Shown: positions 1 to 32,554, counted from the stretch's first letter. The stretch is DNA of 64,000 bases from Acanthacorydalis orientalis (GCA_034766995.1 CM068313.1:55625981-55689980), one strand, 5' to 3'. Numbers and translations: made by a program. The notes: generated by a model not told the origin, from the letters alone.

Positions 1-483
1 TCATTTATGACAACGAGATTTCATGGTACCCAAATATGTTTATCTCATATATAAAACACCAACGGTGCAATCTATCTGCTATAATAATTATATTGACAAA
101 TAAATTTTAAAAAATATGTTTATTGTTTCATTCGGGTACATGTAGAAGCTTATAATAATTGACAAGTGAGCAAGCACAGCGAACCCGTGATTTAGTGAGC
201 GCAGAGAGCAGGGGTCGAAACTGGACACTCTAAACAAAATATTAATTTTCACTTTAAATTAAAGGCGTTGTTTTAGAATCTTCGCTATTTTGTTTTACTT
301 AAACCTGTTATGTTTCATTTATAATTACAAATTTAATTTTCATTGATACACGTTTCCAGGAAACAGAAAAATGTTCAACGCAATAGTATTCAAACAAATG
401 ATAAATAAACATCAAAATGTAGTGTGCTTTTTAAATTAATATATTTTAGGGTTTCCAATTAGCATTAATTACAGCTAGAAGTA

Positions 484-575
484 AGTCGGTTTGGCATAGA
501 TTTAACTAAATTTTGTGTTTGTTCAGGCGTTATTTTGCTCCATTCTTCTAAAAGTATTTTTTAAGCTGTTATTTA
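484..575 (-). pseudogene. Tc1-type transposase C-terminal scrap
   Basis: Read on the minus strand, this stretch gives EEWSKITPEQTQNLVKSMPN followed by RL. This matches the C-terminal helix region of Tc1 transposases (typically EEW..I....TQ.LV.SMP.RL). The frame is open for about 30 codons and then stops. The catalytic core is absent, so this is a dead remnant. It lies back to back with a Tc1-like N-terminal scrap on the other strand. Confidence 0.5.
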
Positions 576-605
576 CTGGAAAATTAATTATAAAATATCA
601 CGAAG

Positions 606-705
606 AAAATAAAACACTAAGTTAACTAAGGGAAATTGTGGAAAGAAGTCGTTATACTGTTTATAGCATAATTAAGCCTTATAAGACGGAAAAAAACTAG
701 AAAAT
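606..705 (+). pseudogene. Tc1-type transposase N-terminal helix-turn-helix scrap
   Basis: The plus strand reads LREIVERSRYTVYSIIKPYK after an in-frame stop. This resembles the first DNA-binding helix-turn-helix of Tc1 transposases, where EI....S..TV..IIK.YK is typical. No start codon and no catalytic domain are present. It is a short relic, recognised only from this motif, so the call is moderate. Confidence 0.4.
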
Positions 706-959
706 TAAATTCGTATCGGTCAACCGAGGAATACAACGCCCAAAACACGAAATATTTTTGCACACAAAAAGTTTTGTCTTTCAAACTATAATGACGCTAA
801 TTCTTTAAATGGGAAATAAATTTTTACTAATATTTTTGCACAAGTGAGATAACTAAACAGAGGTTAATATAACAACAAATATTTGAATTTACAATAAACG
901 GAAAACTATTTTAGTTCATCCATAAAATCATATACAAGGCACTGCTATTTTTTTCACAC

Positions 960-962
<3 letters not shown>

Positions 963-1033
<71 letters not shown>

Positions 1034-1038
1034 ATATA
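963..1038. repeat. (AT)n microsatellite
   Basis: About 76 bp of alternating TA with two TATG interruptions near the end. Confidence 0.95.
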
Positions 1039-1056
1039 GAGAATGAGGGGGGAGTG

Positions 1057-1160
1057 CAAAATTTCGTTCATCTTTACTTTATATATCAGTAAACACTATC
1101 CTGATAAGTTTATCAGGATAGTGTTTACTGATATATAAAGTAAAGACGAATGAAATTTTG
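1057..1160. repeat. 104-bp near-perfect palindrome
   Basis: Two 51-base arms (1057-1107 and 1110-1160) are reverse complements with two mismatches and are separated by only two bases. The centre reads CTGATAAGTTTATCAG. As RNA or single-stranded DNA this would form a long hairpin. It sits about 150 bp upstream of the first GGT coding codon. It may be a miniature foldback element or a collapsed pair of transposon ends; no transposase code is seen in it. Confidence 0.9.
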
Positions 1161-1307
1161 GATTGAATTGGGACATTGTTGGCGTATTTTAATCGTTTTA
1201 GTATTCTCAGTCGGCATAACTTTAACTTTCATTAATAGATAAAAGTATTGTTATTTACTACTATAAGCTGATACAGTATGTTAATGTCTTTTTTTTATAG
1301 GAAGAAA

Positions 1308-21904
<20,597 letters not shown>

Positions 21905-22026
21905 CCAATGTTGTGTTGTAATGGCGATTAGAATGAAACTACGTTAGCTTTAAACTGATTGCTGGTGGCTGTGAGTATATAATTTTACAATTTAGAAGAA
22001 GATCTGGCTGTCGAAATGTGTAAGAT

Positions 22027-22099
22027 ATATGTATATAAATATATATATATATAAATATATATATATTTATATATATATATATATATATAAATATATATA

Positions 22100-22145
<46 letters not shown>

Positions 22146-22207
22146 TACATATGCACATATATATGTATATATATATACACACACACACACAAACACATAT
22201 ATACATA
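22027..22207. repeat. Long (AT)n microsatellite
   Basis: About 180 bp of TA with AAAT, CA and TG interruptions, 120 bp after the GGT stop. Confidence 0.95.
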
Positions 22208-22637
22208 GTCATGCACCCAAGGAGGGAGGGGAAAGGCTCTTAGTACCCCCTCCCCAAGGAAAAGGGGAAAAAACACTAGAAAACAAAAAAAATCATCGTA
22301 CAAAAATGCTCCTGTATACACAGAGAGATTAATGTAATCCCCTATCACTATCTCCTATATATACACACGAATTTATATCCGACCTCTGCTGACGTCATTC
22401 GCTCGTATTCTTCATCTATCGCCATCTCGACCATCCTGCTCGCGTCCGTCGCCATGCAGACCACCATGCTCGCATCCGCCATACGTCGGTACAATGACCA
22501 CCCTGCACGCATTTGTCGTCGGGCGTCATACTGACCACTCTGGTCGCATCCCTTTCACTTCTTAGCACACTTGCACACATTCTTAATTACCCATTCATAC
22601 ATACGCACATGTTCGCACAGATTCTTACAATAGCCAA

Positions 22638-22640
<3 letters not shown>
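22208..22640. other. GC-richer island between microsatellites
   Basis: Much richer in G and C than its surroundings. It opens with a poly-purine GGAGGGAGGGG block and has a CT/CG-rich stretch (22380-22550) in which the motif GCTCGCRTCCG with CCATGC repeats loosely. No coding family was recognised; it is probably a transposon or SINE fragment. Confidence 0.4.

Positions 22641-22721
<81 letters not shown>
22641..22721. repeat. (AT)n microsatellite
   Basis: About 80 bp of pure TA alternation. Confidence 0.95.
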
Positions 22722-22727
<6 letters not shown>

Positions 22728-22964
22728 GACTAGTGTCAGTCATTTTAAAATTAACTGATATCATTAACTAGGTTGCTCTCAACCGAAAAAAATACATTTG
22801 ATATTTTTAGAGACGCGTTGTAAAAAGTTATGAAATTGAAAATGTTTTACGAATTATTCTAGGACAACTGTTGCGACACAAAATGTTAATATCTATATCT
22901 GGAATAGTATTTTTAAGTTAAAACACTTCAAAATTTATTTTTATGTTTTCCTGGTAGTCTAACG

Positions 22965-23146
22965 GTTTGGTTTACTTGAGTTTCCGCTTTCCACTATTAG
23001 TTTTACCACTTATGCCAACTTCAGGTGTAGATAGTTGAGATAGTTAATCATCCTGAAATTAAGTTATTGTGTTAACTTATGTGAAATCTTACCTAAAGAT
23101 GGCATATGTTCCATTATTAAACAGAAACTCATTTGATCCAAATGAA
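22965..23146. mobile_element. Short palindromic MITE (copy 2)
   Basis: GGTTTACTTGAGTTTCCGCT and ATTAGTTTTACCACTTATGC on the left are mirrored by GGCATATGTTCCATTATTAA and CAGAAACTCATTTGATCCAA on the right. Same family as 16875-17032, with a longer middle. Confidence 0.65.
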
Positions 23147-23202
23147 TGAAGACTACAAGAATAAGACAGCGATGAGGTCACAGGTATAAGAACATACAAC
23201 TG

Positions 23203-23208
<6 letters not shown>

Positions 23209-23258
<50 letters not shown>
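23209..23258. repeat. (AT)n microsatellite
   Basis: About 50 bp of TA alternation. Confidence 0.9.
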
Positions 23259-23261
<3 letters not shown>

Positions 23262-23729
23262 TAATTTTTCACTTAACAGTATTTGTAGCAATTGTATTAA
23301 GATTGCGGTATTAAATATATTTATTTTGTTTTTATTTCTGTGGGTGATTTTTAATAAGTATCCATTTAAAAGGGCATGTTTTTTAAATACGAAGCCAGTA
23401 AAAATACATTCATCACAACAAGTTAATTAAATTGGAATGTAACAGGACTTGGAAAAAAGTGTACAATTTTGACAAAATATTAACAAATTGTGTTTTTTAT
23501 TTTGTAAAATTGATTCTTATGATGTATATACTTAAATGTATATCACTGTGTATATATAAATGAAATGAATTAAATATTTTATTCATTTTAATTATTATAA
23601 AAAAACTTCCTTACCATGTGTTTCTTAATCAAACTAAAAGCATAAGTTGGTGTAAAAGTCTGATGACTAACGACGGCATATTAGTTCCAGAAAAGAATAA
23701 ATTGTGACCAAGACAGTAACATTATATTC

Positions 23730-24186
23730 TTCTTCTTCGATGGCGCTACAGCCCAAATCGAGCCGTGGCCTCCTCAATTTTCTACCTCAAAACATCCCTC
23801 TGCCTGTGAGTCCTTCTCCAGTTCCTTACTTCCAACAGTTTCACTGCATCCTTTTCTACATTGTCTATCCATCTAAGCCTTGGTTTACCCACAGGTCTTT
23901 TCCCACCTGGTTGTCCATCCAAGACCCTTTTTGGTAGTCTTGTGTCCGGCAGCCGGTCAGTGAGACCTACCCATCGCACATTGACCATTTTTATAAAAAC
24001 CGATAGTTTTGGTTCCTTATAAACTTTATATAATTTGAAATTGTAATGTATTATCCATGTACCTCCATCGTTTACTGCCCCAAATATCCTCAACATTCTT
24101 CTTTCGACTGTATCCAATATTTCTGCCGTCTCAGCTGGCATGAAATAACATTTTATACAGTGTTCCAATATGAAGAAACAAGTCAA
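23730..24186 (-). pseudogene. LINE C-terminal fragment
   Basis: The minus-strand frame (24186 to 23782) reads AEILDTVERRMLRIFGAVND, YNFKLYKVYKEPKLSVFIKM and VRWVGLTDRLPDTRLPKRVL, then a basic RPVGKPRLRWIDNVEKD tail. This is the C-terminal region after reverse transcriptase in RTE-like and related LINEs. The 3' end at 23730-23760 reads GGGCTGTAGCGCCATCGAAG on the minus strand. The 5' part, including the RT core, is missing. Confidence 0.75.
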
Positions 24187-24211
24187 ACATCACAAATCTT
24201 TAAGCAGTATA

Positions 24212-24482
24212 GGAAAGAGTGTTGATGAATTACAGGCACATAAATAAACTGAACAAATTCTTCAATATGAACAATGTATTATAAATTTAGCACCAAGATA
24301 CAAAGAATAGATCGTGACAATACCTCACTGATGCGAAACATCGGCACTACTATTTATTTTATTTTATCAGTAACCATAGTTATCAACCCTAGCAACTATA
24401 GATAAAAGACTGCTAGTAACTAAGTAAAAAGTAACAAGTGGCAGCGTTATTAATTGTAAACATGTAGGAAGAGAAAATTTAA
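24212..24482. repeat. Dispersed repeat, copy 1
   Basis: Shares many blocks with 24830-25088, such as GTTGATGAATTRCAGGCR, CACTGATRCGRA.ATCGGCAC, GCTAGTAACTAAGTAAAAAG and GGCAGCGTTATTAA. No coding sense was found. The two copies are direct repeats about 615 bp apart. Confidence 0.75.
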
Positions 24483-24829
24483 ATATTTTACTACGACCGA
24501 GGTACTAAGATTAACAGTAGAAAGGAGAACTTTTATCCAATGTAAGAATTACGTGAAAAGCAGAAACAGAAATCATTGAAAAATGCATAAGAACACTAAT
24601 TGTAAGTATTAAATTCTAGGATGTACTAAAAAGATTCAAGAAAATGACGATCATTTACTTATAAAATAAAAAAAAACAACCAAATGCTTCAAATTATATA
24701 GATTTATAATCGATATGGTGAAATGAGGCAACGTCATAGGTTTCAAGTTTAATTCAGTATAGTAATAGTAAGTAATAGTAATAATAAATATTCCAAGGAA
24801 GACTTTTATAACAACGTGACATATATTTT

Positions 24830-25088
24830 TGTTGATGAATTGCAGGCGTATAAATTAACTGAACAAATTCATGAACATGAAACAATTTATTAAATATTTA
24901 TGTAACCGAGAACAGATCGAGTGAATATCTCACTGATACGGACATCGGCACGACTATATCTTATTTTTATCTTATCAAAATAAAAGTAGCTAGCAACCCT
25001 AACAACATAGTCTTTATCTATGCTAGTAACTAAGTAAAAAGTAACAGGAGGCAGCGTTATTAACTGTTAACATACAAAAAGAACATTT
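24830..25088. repeat. Dispersed repeat, copy 2
   Basis: Direct repeat of 24212-24482 with scattered substitutions and small indels. The edges are unclear. Confidence 0.75.
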
Positions 25089-25485
25089 AAATGTTTTACC
25101 ACAACAATTTTAATGATTATATTTTTATTTTGCTTTTCGTTTTATATTTACAATTGTAACTTATAGAACTAGCTGACCCGCGGCATAATTTAACCGCAGT
25201 TAGTTCTCACCGCCCTAACAATAGAGAATAAACACAACTTAATATCGTTTTTTCTAATTTACTGCAAATATATAGGTCTTTATTTATGATTAGACCCGAG
25301 TGCGCGTGAAAACCCAACGTCACCTTTCTGCTAGTACAATAAACGACCGTTGTAAAGGACACAATAGTACTCATATAGCACTGATGCACCCACAACAATC
25401 ATAAAACAAGTGTCTGGCATCCAGATATGCATGCCATCAATAGTCTCCGACTATGCGAGTGCATATCAGCATGCAGCACATAGAT

Positions 25486-25815
25486 CAGTGATTCTCAACC
25501 ACTGTGCCGCGGCACTTTAGTGTGCCGCGAGATTCTTGAAGTGTGCCCCCAAACAAAGCTATATACTAGCTATTTACAAATTTCGTATTAAATGTAATTT
25601 GTAATTTATCACTAAATAAACATTTTGTTTACTTGTAATTGAATTTAATTTTATATTTCATTGAAAATTATTATCGTATGCTATTTTCACAAAATATAGG
25701 TACATCAATCAATTAATCAAGTAAAGTTCTTTTAAATTTATTTTATTGTTAGCGTGCCGTCAAATTTTTAAATTATTAAAAAGGTACAGTGACGAAAAAA
25801 GGTTGAAAATCACTG
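25486..25815. mobile_element. hAT-type MITE
   Basis: Ends CAGTGATTCTCAACC (25486) and GGTTGAAAATCACTG (to 25815) are 15-bp inverted repeats with one mismatch. An exact 8-bp target duplication ACATAGAT stands at 25478-25485 and 25816-25823. The 330-bp interior has GTGCCGCGG and GTGCCG motifs common at hAT ends and no coding frame. Confidence 0.93.
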
Positions 25816-25823
25816 ACATAGAT

Positions 25824-26445
25824 ACAGTATCTCATGCAGCACGATCAACAATAATCAATAACATCATTAACAATACGCAGAACACTGGTGAGGTTATCTC
25901 GGCCAGCAATATAATTAGAGTGATTCAGACAGGTGCCTTGTGCAGTGCTGAGTACCAAACCCAAAATTCATAAAATAAATGATAGCAACAAGACGATTTA
26001 AAATCAGAACTGATGGATTTCCGCGAGAAATCCATCAATCTAGTGATCTGATGATCAGTGTGAATCTGATTTTCAAGACAAAACACTCCAGCAACTGCGA
26101 CACCTCCGGCTACTGTAACCAACACCCCATCCGCGGCGGCAATATCTAACAGCATCATTCTCCACTGTAACTAACATGTACATGGACTACACCATATATA
26201 AAGACTCACTCTGGATTACGTTTTCATCTAGTGGAAAAAACTAAAACGTTGAGAGAATCAGCAATCACCCAACAGATTTTTGCCGGGGTTGCATTAAATC
26301 CTGAACGATAACGAAACAGCGTACGATGACGTTTGTTTTTTGGAAGATACAACGTTCGCTATTTTGTTGTTGAAAAATGAACTTTACAATCTGCACTATA
26401 AAAAACAATAACAAACACTGTCACAATCTGAAAATATCTCATTGA
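25824..26445. other. Unassigned intergenic sequence
   Basis: Moderately AT-rich. The open frames here are short and not family-like. No repeat was recognised. Confidence 0.5.
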
Positions 26446-26449
26446 AAAT

Positions 26450-26690
26450 AAATGATGACGTGTTTAGTGTATAAACAATGCAACGATTTAACGACGTTGG
26501 GTATAACAAGAAAAGATAAGAGAATAGGATAGATATGAAAATAAACTGGAATTACAGACATAATAAGAAGAGTGAAGAGTTTGAAATAGAAATGTGCGGG
26601 ACATATTGCAATAAAAGAAGACAAGATAAATTATTGTTTGGGTACCAAGAAATTTAAAAAGACCAATATGAATAGATAAATCAAAAAATT
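26450..26690 (+). pseudogene. RTE-like C-terminal relic
   Basis: In mixed frames it reads TGITDIIRRVKSLK, CAGHIAIKED and a degraded KKFKKTNMNR. These correspond to [26 protein letters not shown] in the copy at 47866-48714. It is an old, stop-ridden relative of that element. Confidence 0.65.
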
Positions 26691-26739
26691 GGTCAATAAA
26701 ATACTTTCAGATACCGTTTTTTTTTGAACAAATGATTTT

Positions 26740-27507
26740 TTTTAAATAAAAGATTTTTTAATATGATCAAATATAGAATAAATACTGAGATATAAACCAA
26801 AAATGACCAATAAAATAATTTCAGATACAAAATTTGTTAGTATTAAAATCTTGAAAATCTCTACTGCGCCAGTACTTTTTTCAGTCATTGTATAACGAGG
26901 AAATTTAAAATTAACTCGATGCCTATACATATTTCTATCTTAAAGTACTCGTATGTACATGGAATTCATATAAAAAAAAGTTTCAATAAATCTATAAACA
27001 TTATTCTAACCTCAAATAAAACATTTATTTCCATAGACTCGATTAACAGTTTGTCAGGAAGTATACTTTTATTTTAAACTTTTCAAGTTAAATATTAGGA
27101 AAATACATTTTAACTTAATGAGTAGCTTTTACACGAATTTGATTTTATTAAATTGTAAACAATGACATCTCATGGAATGTTCTAGAAGGACACTAATCAA
27201 GTAAAAAAAAGTGCTGAATCATTTTAATAATCGAATAGCAAAACTAACAATGAACATGATTTGCATTACTGAAATTACAATAATTAGATATAGTTTCTAG
27301 CACATGAATACAAATATTTCGTTAAAAAAATTATTTATAATATTTAAAATTATATGAAAATCTTGTAAACCCTTTTTAATGGAATATAAGCAAACATGAC
27401 ACGAAATTATTATATTTATTCATTTCACTTACTTTAACACGATGTCTTTTTCAACAAATCCGTTCTTCTATATCCAAAAACTTCAAATATATAAATTCTT
27501 CAATACC
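26740..27507. repeat. Inverted duplication, left arm
   Basis: This arm is the reverse complement of 28707-29475. Matching landmarks include GAATGTTCTAGAAGGACACT, ACTAACAATGAACATGATTT, ATCTTGTAAACCCTTTTTAA and AATCCGTTCTTCTATATCCA. Identity is high, with small indels. At its outer part (26898 leftward) a Tc1-like terminus begins, reading TACAATGACTGAAAAAAGTA on the minus strand. Confidence 0.88.
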
Positions 27508-27658
27508 ATCCACGCTTTTAAAATAAAAGTTAAATTATCATTAATGAAACAATGATAAGAAAATTTATTGGAAAGTTTGGAAAAAAGAACCATTAAATCT
27601 GTTTAACTAGAAAGTTTTTACAGAGGTTCTCAATTAACAGTGGATCGAGAGGCTGCTG

Positions 27659-27725
<67 letters not shown>

Positions 27726-28706
27726 TAAATACATAATTATATATTAGAAATATAATACTATCTATTAGTACAAATCCAAACAAAAAATTAATAAATACAC
27801 TGATTTTTGTTTAAAAAAGTACCTAATTCGGTTTTCAAATCTGCATGCAACTTTGGTATTAGAATGAATCATCGATTTAAACAAATATATGTAGTCGTAC
27901 TATTTTTCTTTTTCAATATTTCTCGTGTAATATTTCATATTATCTTTTGATTAATTTCAATTTTACAGTACAAGATAATCAATTTTATTATATTGATTTA
28001 GTGGTGTCAATTTATTCTATCTTATCCACATACTATTTCATGTCTTGTCAAAAAAAAGAACAAAGACTTTTTTGGCAACATTTTAAACATATATTATTTA
28101 AGGGATTTCATTTTAAAAAAATCTAGATAACCCTTAATTATTATTTCTCGGACAATTTGTGATGACTAATATGTGATGACTATAGAAACCTTTCTAAAAT
28201 TAAGTATATACTATTATTATTAATAAAATAATTGCCACTACTAACATGACTGACATATTATTTTAAATCAAGAAATTCGTAAAAATTAGACTGACAATAC
28301 TTTCTAATATCATAAATCTATGATAAATCTTACATTAATTTCATACATAATTCAGAAAAATATTACTTGAATTGTTTAACAGAAGATATCCATGACATCT
28401 GTGGATAAATTGAAATAACTACATGCAGAATTCAAAGACAAATTCTGTAATAAATCAGTGTATTTTAGAGATTAGTCCTTTAGGTACGTTCCTTATAGTT
28501 CTGCATGTCGTTTAATCAGTCCTTTATTACAGTAAAATCATTTTAAACTTTATTAATGAAGTGTGTTGTCACAGATTATGGTGATAAAGTATATAACTTA
28601 AAGAATATACTTGAAAACGTAGACCTAGTATATTTTAATGACTAATTTTAATCTAGTTTAGTGACAATTTAACTTTTACATTGAATGTGTGGGCGGTAGA
28701 ATTTAT
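27508..28706. other. Spacer of the inverted duplication
   Basis: 1.2 kb of AT-rich sequence between the arms, with an (AT)n array at 27660-27723 preceded by GAGGCTGCTGCTGA, which looks like a LINE tail. Nothing else was recognised. Confidence 0.6.
27660..27723. repeat. (AT)n microsatellite
   Basis: About 64 bp of TA alternation directly after GCTGCTGCTGA. Confidence 0.95.
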
Positions 28707-29475
28707 ATATGAATTGAAGAATTTATATACAAGAAGTTTTTGGATATAGAAGAACGGATTTTTTGAAAAGGACACCGTGTTAAAGTAAGTGAAATGAATA
28801 AATATAATAATTTCGTTTTATGTCTGCTTACATTCCATTAAAAAGGGTTTACAAGATTTTCATATAATTTTAAATATTATAAATCATTTTTTAACGAAAT
28901 ATTTTTATTCATGCGCTAAAAACAATATTTAATTATAATTTCAGTAATGCAAATCATGTTCATTGTTAGTTTTGCTATTCGATTATTAAAATGATTCAGC
29001 ACTTTTTTTTTTACTTGATTAGTGTCCTTCTAGAACATTCCATGCGATGTCATTGTTTACAATTTAATAAAATCAAATTCGTGTAAAAGCTACTCATTAA
29101 GTTAAAATGTATTTTCTTAATATTTGTTAACTTGAAAAGTTTAAAATCAAAGTATACTTCCTGGCAAACTGTTAATCGAATCTATGGAAACAAACGTTTT
29201 ATTTGAGGTTAGAATAATGTTTATAGATTTGTTGAAACTTTTTTTATATGAATTCCATGTACATACTTTAAGATAGAAATGTGTATAGGCATCAAGTTAA
29301 ACGAGTTAATTTTAAATTTCCTCTTTATACAATGACTGAAAAAAGTACTGGCGCAGTAGATATTTTCAAGATTTTAATACTAACAACTTTTGTGTCTAAA
29401 ATTATTTTATTGGTCAATTTTTTGGTTTACATCCTCAGTATTTATTCCATATTTGATCATATTAAAAAATGTTTT
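28707..29475. repeat. Inverted duplication, right arm
   Basis: Reverse complement of 26740-27507 over about 770 bp. The outer part again has TACAATGACTGAAAAAAGTA (29327), facing outward, and both arms carry a frame reading YTMTEKSTGAV through that terminus. The frame is not a recognised protein; it is conserved because the DNA is duplicated. Confidence 0.88.
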
Positions 29476-29865
29476 ATTAAAAAAAACATTATTTTTTCAA
29501 AAAAAAAAACATTGCTATCTGAAATTATTTTAATGACCATTTTTTTACATCTCAGTATTTATTCTGTATTTGATCATATTAAAAAAAATCATTTATTTAA
29601 AAAAAATCATTATTTGTGCAAGAAAAACTTTGATTCTGAAATTATTTTAATGTACAATTTTTTTACATCTCAGTATTTATTCTATATTTGATCATATTAA
29701 AAAAACCTTCTATTAAAAAAAATCATTATTTGTTCAAACAAAATATTGCTGTCTGAAATTATTTTAATGACCAATTTTTTGGTTTTCATCGCAGTATTTA
29801 TTTTATATTTGATCAGATTAAAAAATCTTCTTTTATTAAAAAAAATTCATTATTTCTATAAAAAT
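29395..29865. repeat. Tandem repeat, unit about 117 bp, four copies
   Basis: Units begin near 29395, 29519, 29636 and 29754 with TCTGAAATTATTTTAATGAC or a variant, and each contains CAGTATTTATTCTATATTTG followed by ATCATATTAAAAAA. The left arm of the inverted duplication has only about one to two units, so the array expanded on this side. Confidence 0.85.
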
Positions 29866-30171
29866 AAGTATTGACACAATTCCAATTAATTTTAAATTTT
29901 CTCTTAATAATAAAAACCCACATTTCTCGTCACTTTGTCCACAACGTGGCCGTCTGTCGCCATCTAGCGAATGTGGTGTAGAAGGAAATTTTCACAATGG
30001 TTAAGTTTTAAGGATAGATTTTAATATCTTTATCAAAATGTTGTCTTAACTATCGGATGAGTCCGTTTTTTTAATGATTTTGACTATGGTTTTTTGATCT
30101 TTATGCGAAAAGATTTTTGGTTGTTCACTTTTAAGACGATTTTGTAAAACTTATGATTAAGTGCATATACA

Positions 30172-30507
30172 GGTTGGTTGGTTATTGGGGTTTTTGGGTG
30201 CTTCGACAGCTAAGGTCATTAGTTTACGTGCATATAAAGATATGATTCAAATGATATATTTAAGTACAAACATGCAGAACATTTATACAAAAAGTACGTT
30301 GTACGCCCAGACTGGAAAGATTTTATGAATAAAAACTTGCTTTGCCAAGGATGATCGCAGATATTAATTCCGCATTATATCATTAAATATATTGTGCTAT
30401 TTTTGACAGTTACTGGATTATGGCTACTTTTTATTATATTCTATGGTCGGACGACAATGATCTTAGTTGTTAACGCTATTTTAAATCCCAAATAACCAAC
30501 CAACTAT
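30172..30507. mobile_element. MITE with GTTGGTTGGTTATT ends
   Basis: GGTTGGTTGGTTATTGGGG at 30172 is mirrored by AATCCCAAATAACCAACCAA ending near 30506. The span of about 335 bp has no coding frame. The superfamily is not clear from the flanks. Confidence 0.65.
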
Positions 30508-30639
30508 TGTATATTATACTCAGTCTAGGAAAAATTGTACATTTTTCAACAATGTTTTTTAAGTAAATGATAAAATCAAACAGTTTGAGGGTTTCAATAT
30601 TTATTTAACCATGTTTAAATAAAATTTTACATCTATTTC

Positions 30640-31400
30640 TGTGATATGTTGAATATTTGCGATGATACTCCCAGGAAAATATAATCGGATAAAATCCCCC
30701 ATACCTCCACGTTGGTGTGAAAGTCTCCTAGGCAAATTGAGGTGGAACAGAAAACCAATGATTTTTATAATCCATAAGGAGTTCTTAATTGCATTAACTA
30801 AGGTCATTAAAAAAAGCATTAACAACAAAATGGTGACATGTAGAAGAAAAAAACGATTTTTTAAAGAAATTTACAGTTTTTTCATAATAAAAAAAATAGA
30901 AATGGTCAAGATACATGTACCATAGCAGTTCATACAGTAGAGACATTTAATTGAAAGGTGTATATCAAATTTTAAGTCAATCGGATAATTAGTTCAAGAG
31001 TTATGCACGCCAGCCGGTTGAAAAAATCCATTTTGAGAAAAAAACACTTTAAAGTTCGAAGACAAGTTTACTCGTACAATATAAGAGAAATTCTCAAATA
31101 CCTTTTAGTTTTTGAAATTCCACAGTTCAATTGTTTCAAGGCCTTATTCCACATAGTTCAATCTTATCGATTTATGAAAAAAAATCAATTTTTTCGACTT
31201 TATAAACCAAACAGGGCTCTTAAAACTTCATTCTGTGATATAGGGGTAGGTTGTATATTAATCAATCAAGATAAAAAGTACAGTGGAATACCCTTAAAAA
31301 ATAGAAGGAAAAACGAAATGAGGAGAAATTTAACAAATATATTAAGATATTTTTCGATCAATATCAAGTTTTAGTGAAGTAGGTACTATTTTTTTTAATA
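30640..31400. other. Unassigned AT-rich repeat-like segment
   Basis: Contains ATCAAATTTTAAGTCAATCG followed by TTAGTTCAAGAGTTATGC, which resembles part of the MITE at 2881-3587 (TTAAAATTTCAGACAAATCG then GTCAAGTAGTT). The segment 31105-31225 is repeated at 31805-31925 on the other side of the AT array. It is probably a decayed non-coding transposon. Confidence 0.4.
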
Positions 31401-31491
31401 TACTAGGGAATCCGCTTTCTAGTCCTACGCTCGCTGACCCCATAGGATTCTGTCCCCACTCACTTCTCTTGTATTGTATATATCAGCCAAT

Positions 31492-31925
<434 letters not shown>

Positions 31926-32219
31926 AAAATAAGAATGAAAATAGATATAAAAGTTTATAGAATGTTGTCATCTATGACAGCAATGAATTGATTAATAAAA
32001 ATCTAAAGTAGAAAATTACACAATTTAATGGAATATTATCGATTTTATCGCAATATCCACATGAACGAATACTTCTTACATTCACTGTATAATTCTTTTC
32101 GTTAAACAATTCCTGATTGATAAAAATCTAAAACACAACATCTATATACTATCCACTAAGATACTAAATGAAACAAATGTTACATGGAACTTTTAGTATC
32201 TTAATTGCGTATGTTCCAT

Positions 32220-32545
32220 ATTTCTAACAAAGCTTGAATTGAATATTTCGAAAGTATTATTGCAGATTATTTTCCTGTTAAACGGTTTCTTTGTTTGTTC
32301 GAATGATTATGTGCGTGTAAAATACATCTCTTCTATGATTGGCTAAATGTGTAGTTCAAAACATTGAGTTCTTATATCGACAAGATGTTAAAGATGTTTA
32401 AAGCAATCATCAGCAGTTTGTATCTCTTATGTAACGTTTTATCAGTTTGAAATAAATGGCCATAGTAATAACTATTTTTTGTACGATTTTGTTTCTTTTA
32501 ATGAAACATTTTTTTGTAGAAAAATTAACTGTCGCTTTAAAGGAA
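32220..32545. repeat. Dispersed direct repeat, copy 1
   Basis: Matches 36178-36485 in the same orientation: ACAAAGCTTGAATTGAATAT, TTTCTTTGTTTGTTC, then CAGTTTGTATCTCTTATGTA and GTAACGTTTTATC. About 310 bp. It could be the edges of a duplicated segment or long terminal repeats; no TG...CA boundary was established. Confidence 0.75.
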
Positions 32546-32552
32546 AAATAGT

Positions 32553-32554
<2 letters not shown>

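Larger units (their letters stand above)
1..962. other. Upstream region of GGT with transposon scraps
   Basis: AT-rich DNA without a convincing host exon. Two short pieces of Tc1-type transposase code lie at about 484-575 (minus) and 606-705 (plus) and are listed separately. The promoter or 5' UTR exons of the GGT gene probably lie here or further upstream, because the first GGT coding exon looks like it starts behind a splice acceptor; no TATA box or initiator could be assigned. Confidence 0.4.

Noticed and set aside
25168..25200. AACTAGCTGACCCGCGGCAT motif, resembling a motif seen near some insect retroelements
   Set aside because: Only about 30 bp; no element borders or code could be attached.
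26742..26930. Frame MYRHRVNFKF..., also present at 29281-29691
   Set aside because: Conserved in both arms because the DNA is duplicated; it runs through a Tc1-like terminus and tandem repeat, so it is not a likely gene.
29395..29865. CRISPR-like repeated units
   Set aside because: Units are contiguous tandem copies without unique spacers, and the genome is eukaryotic.
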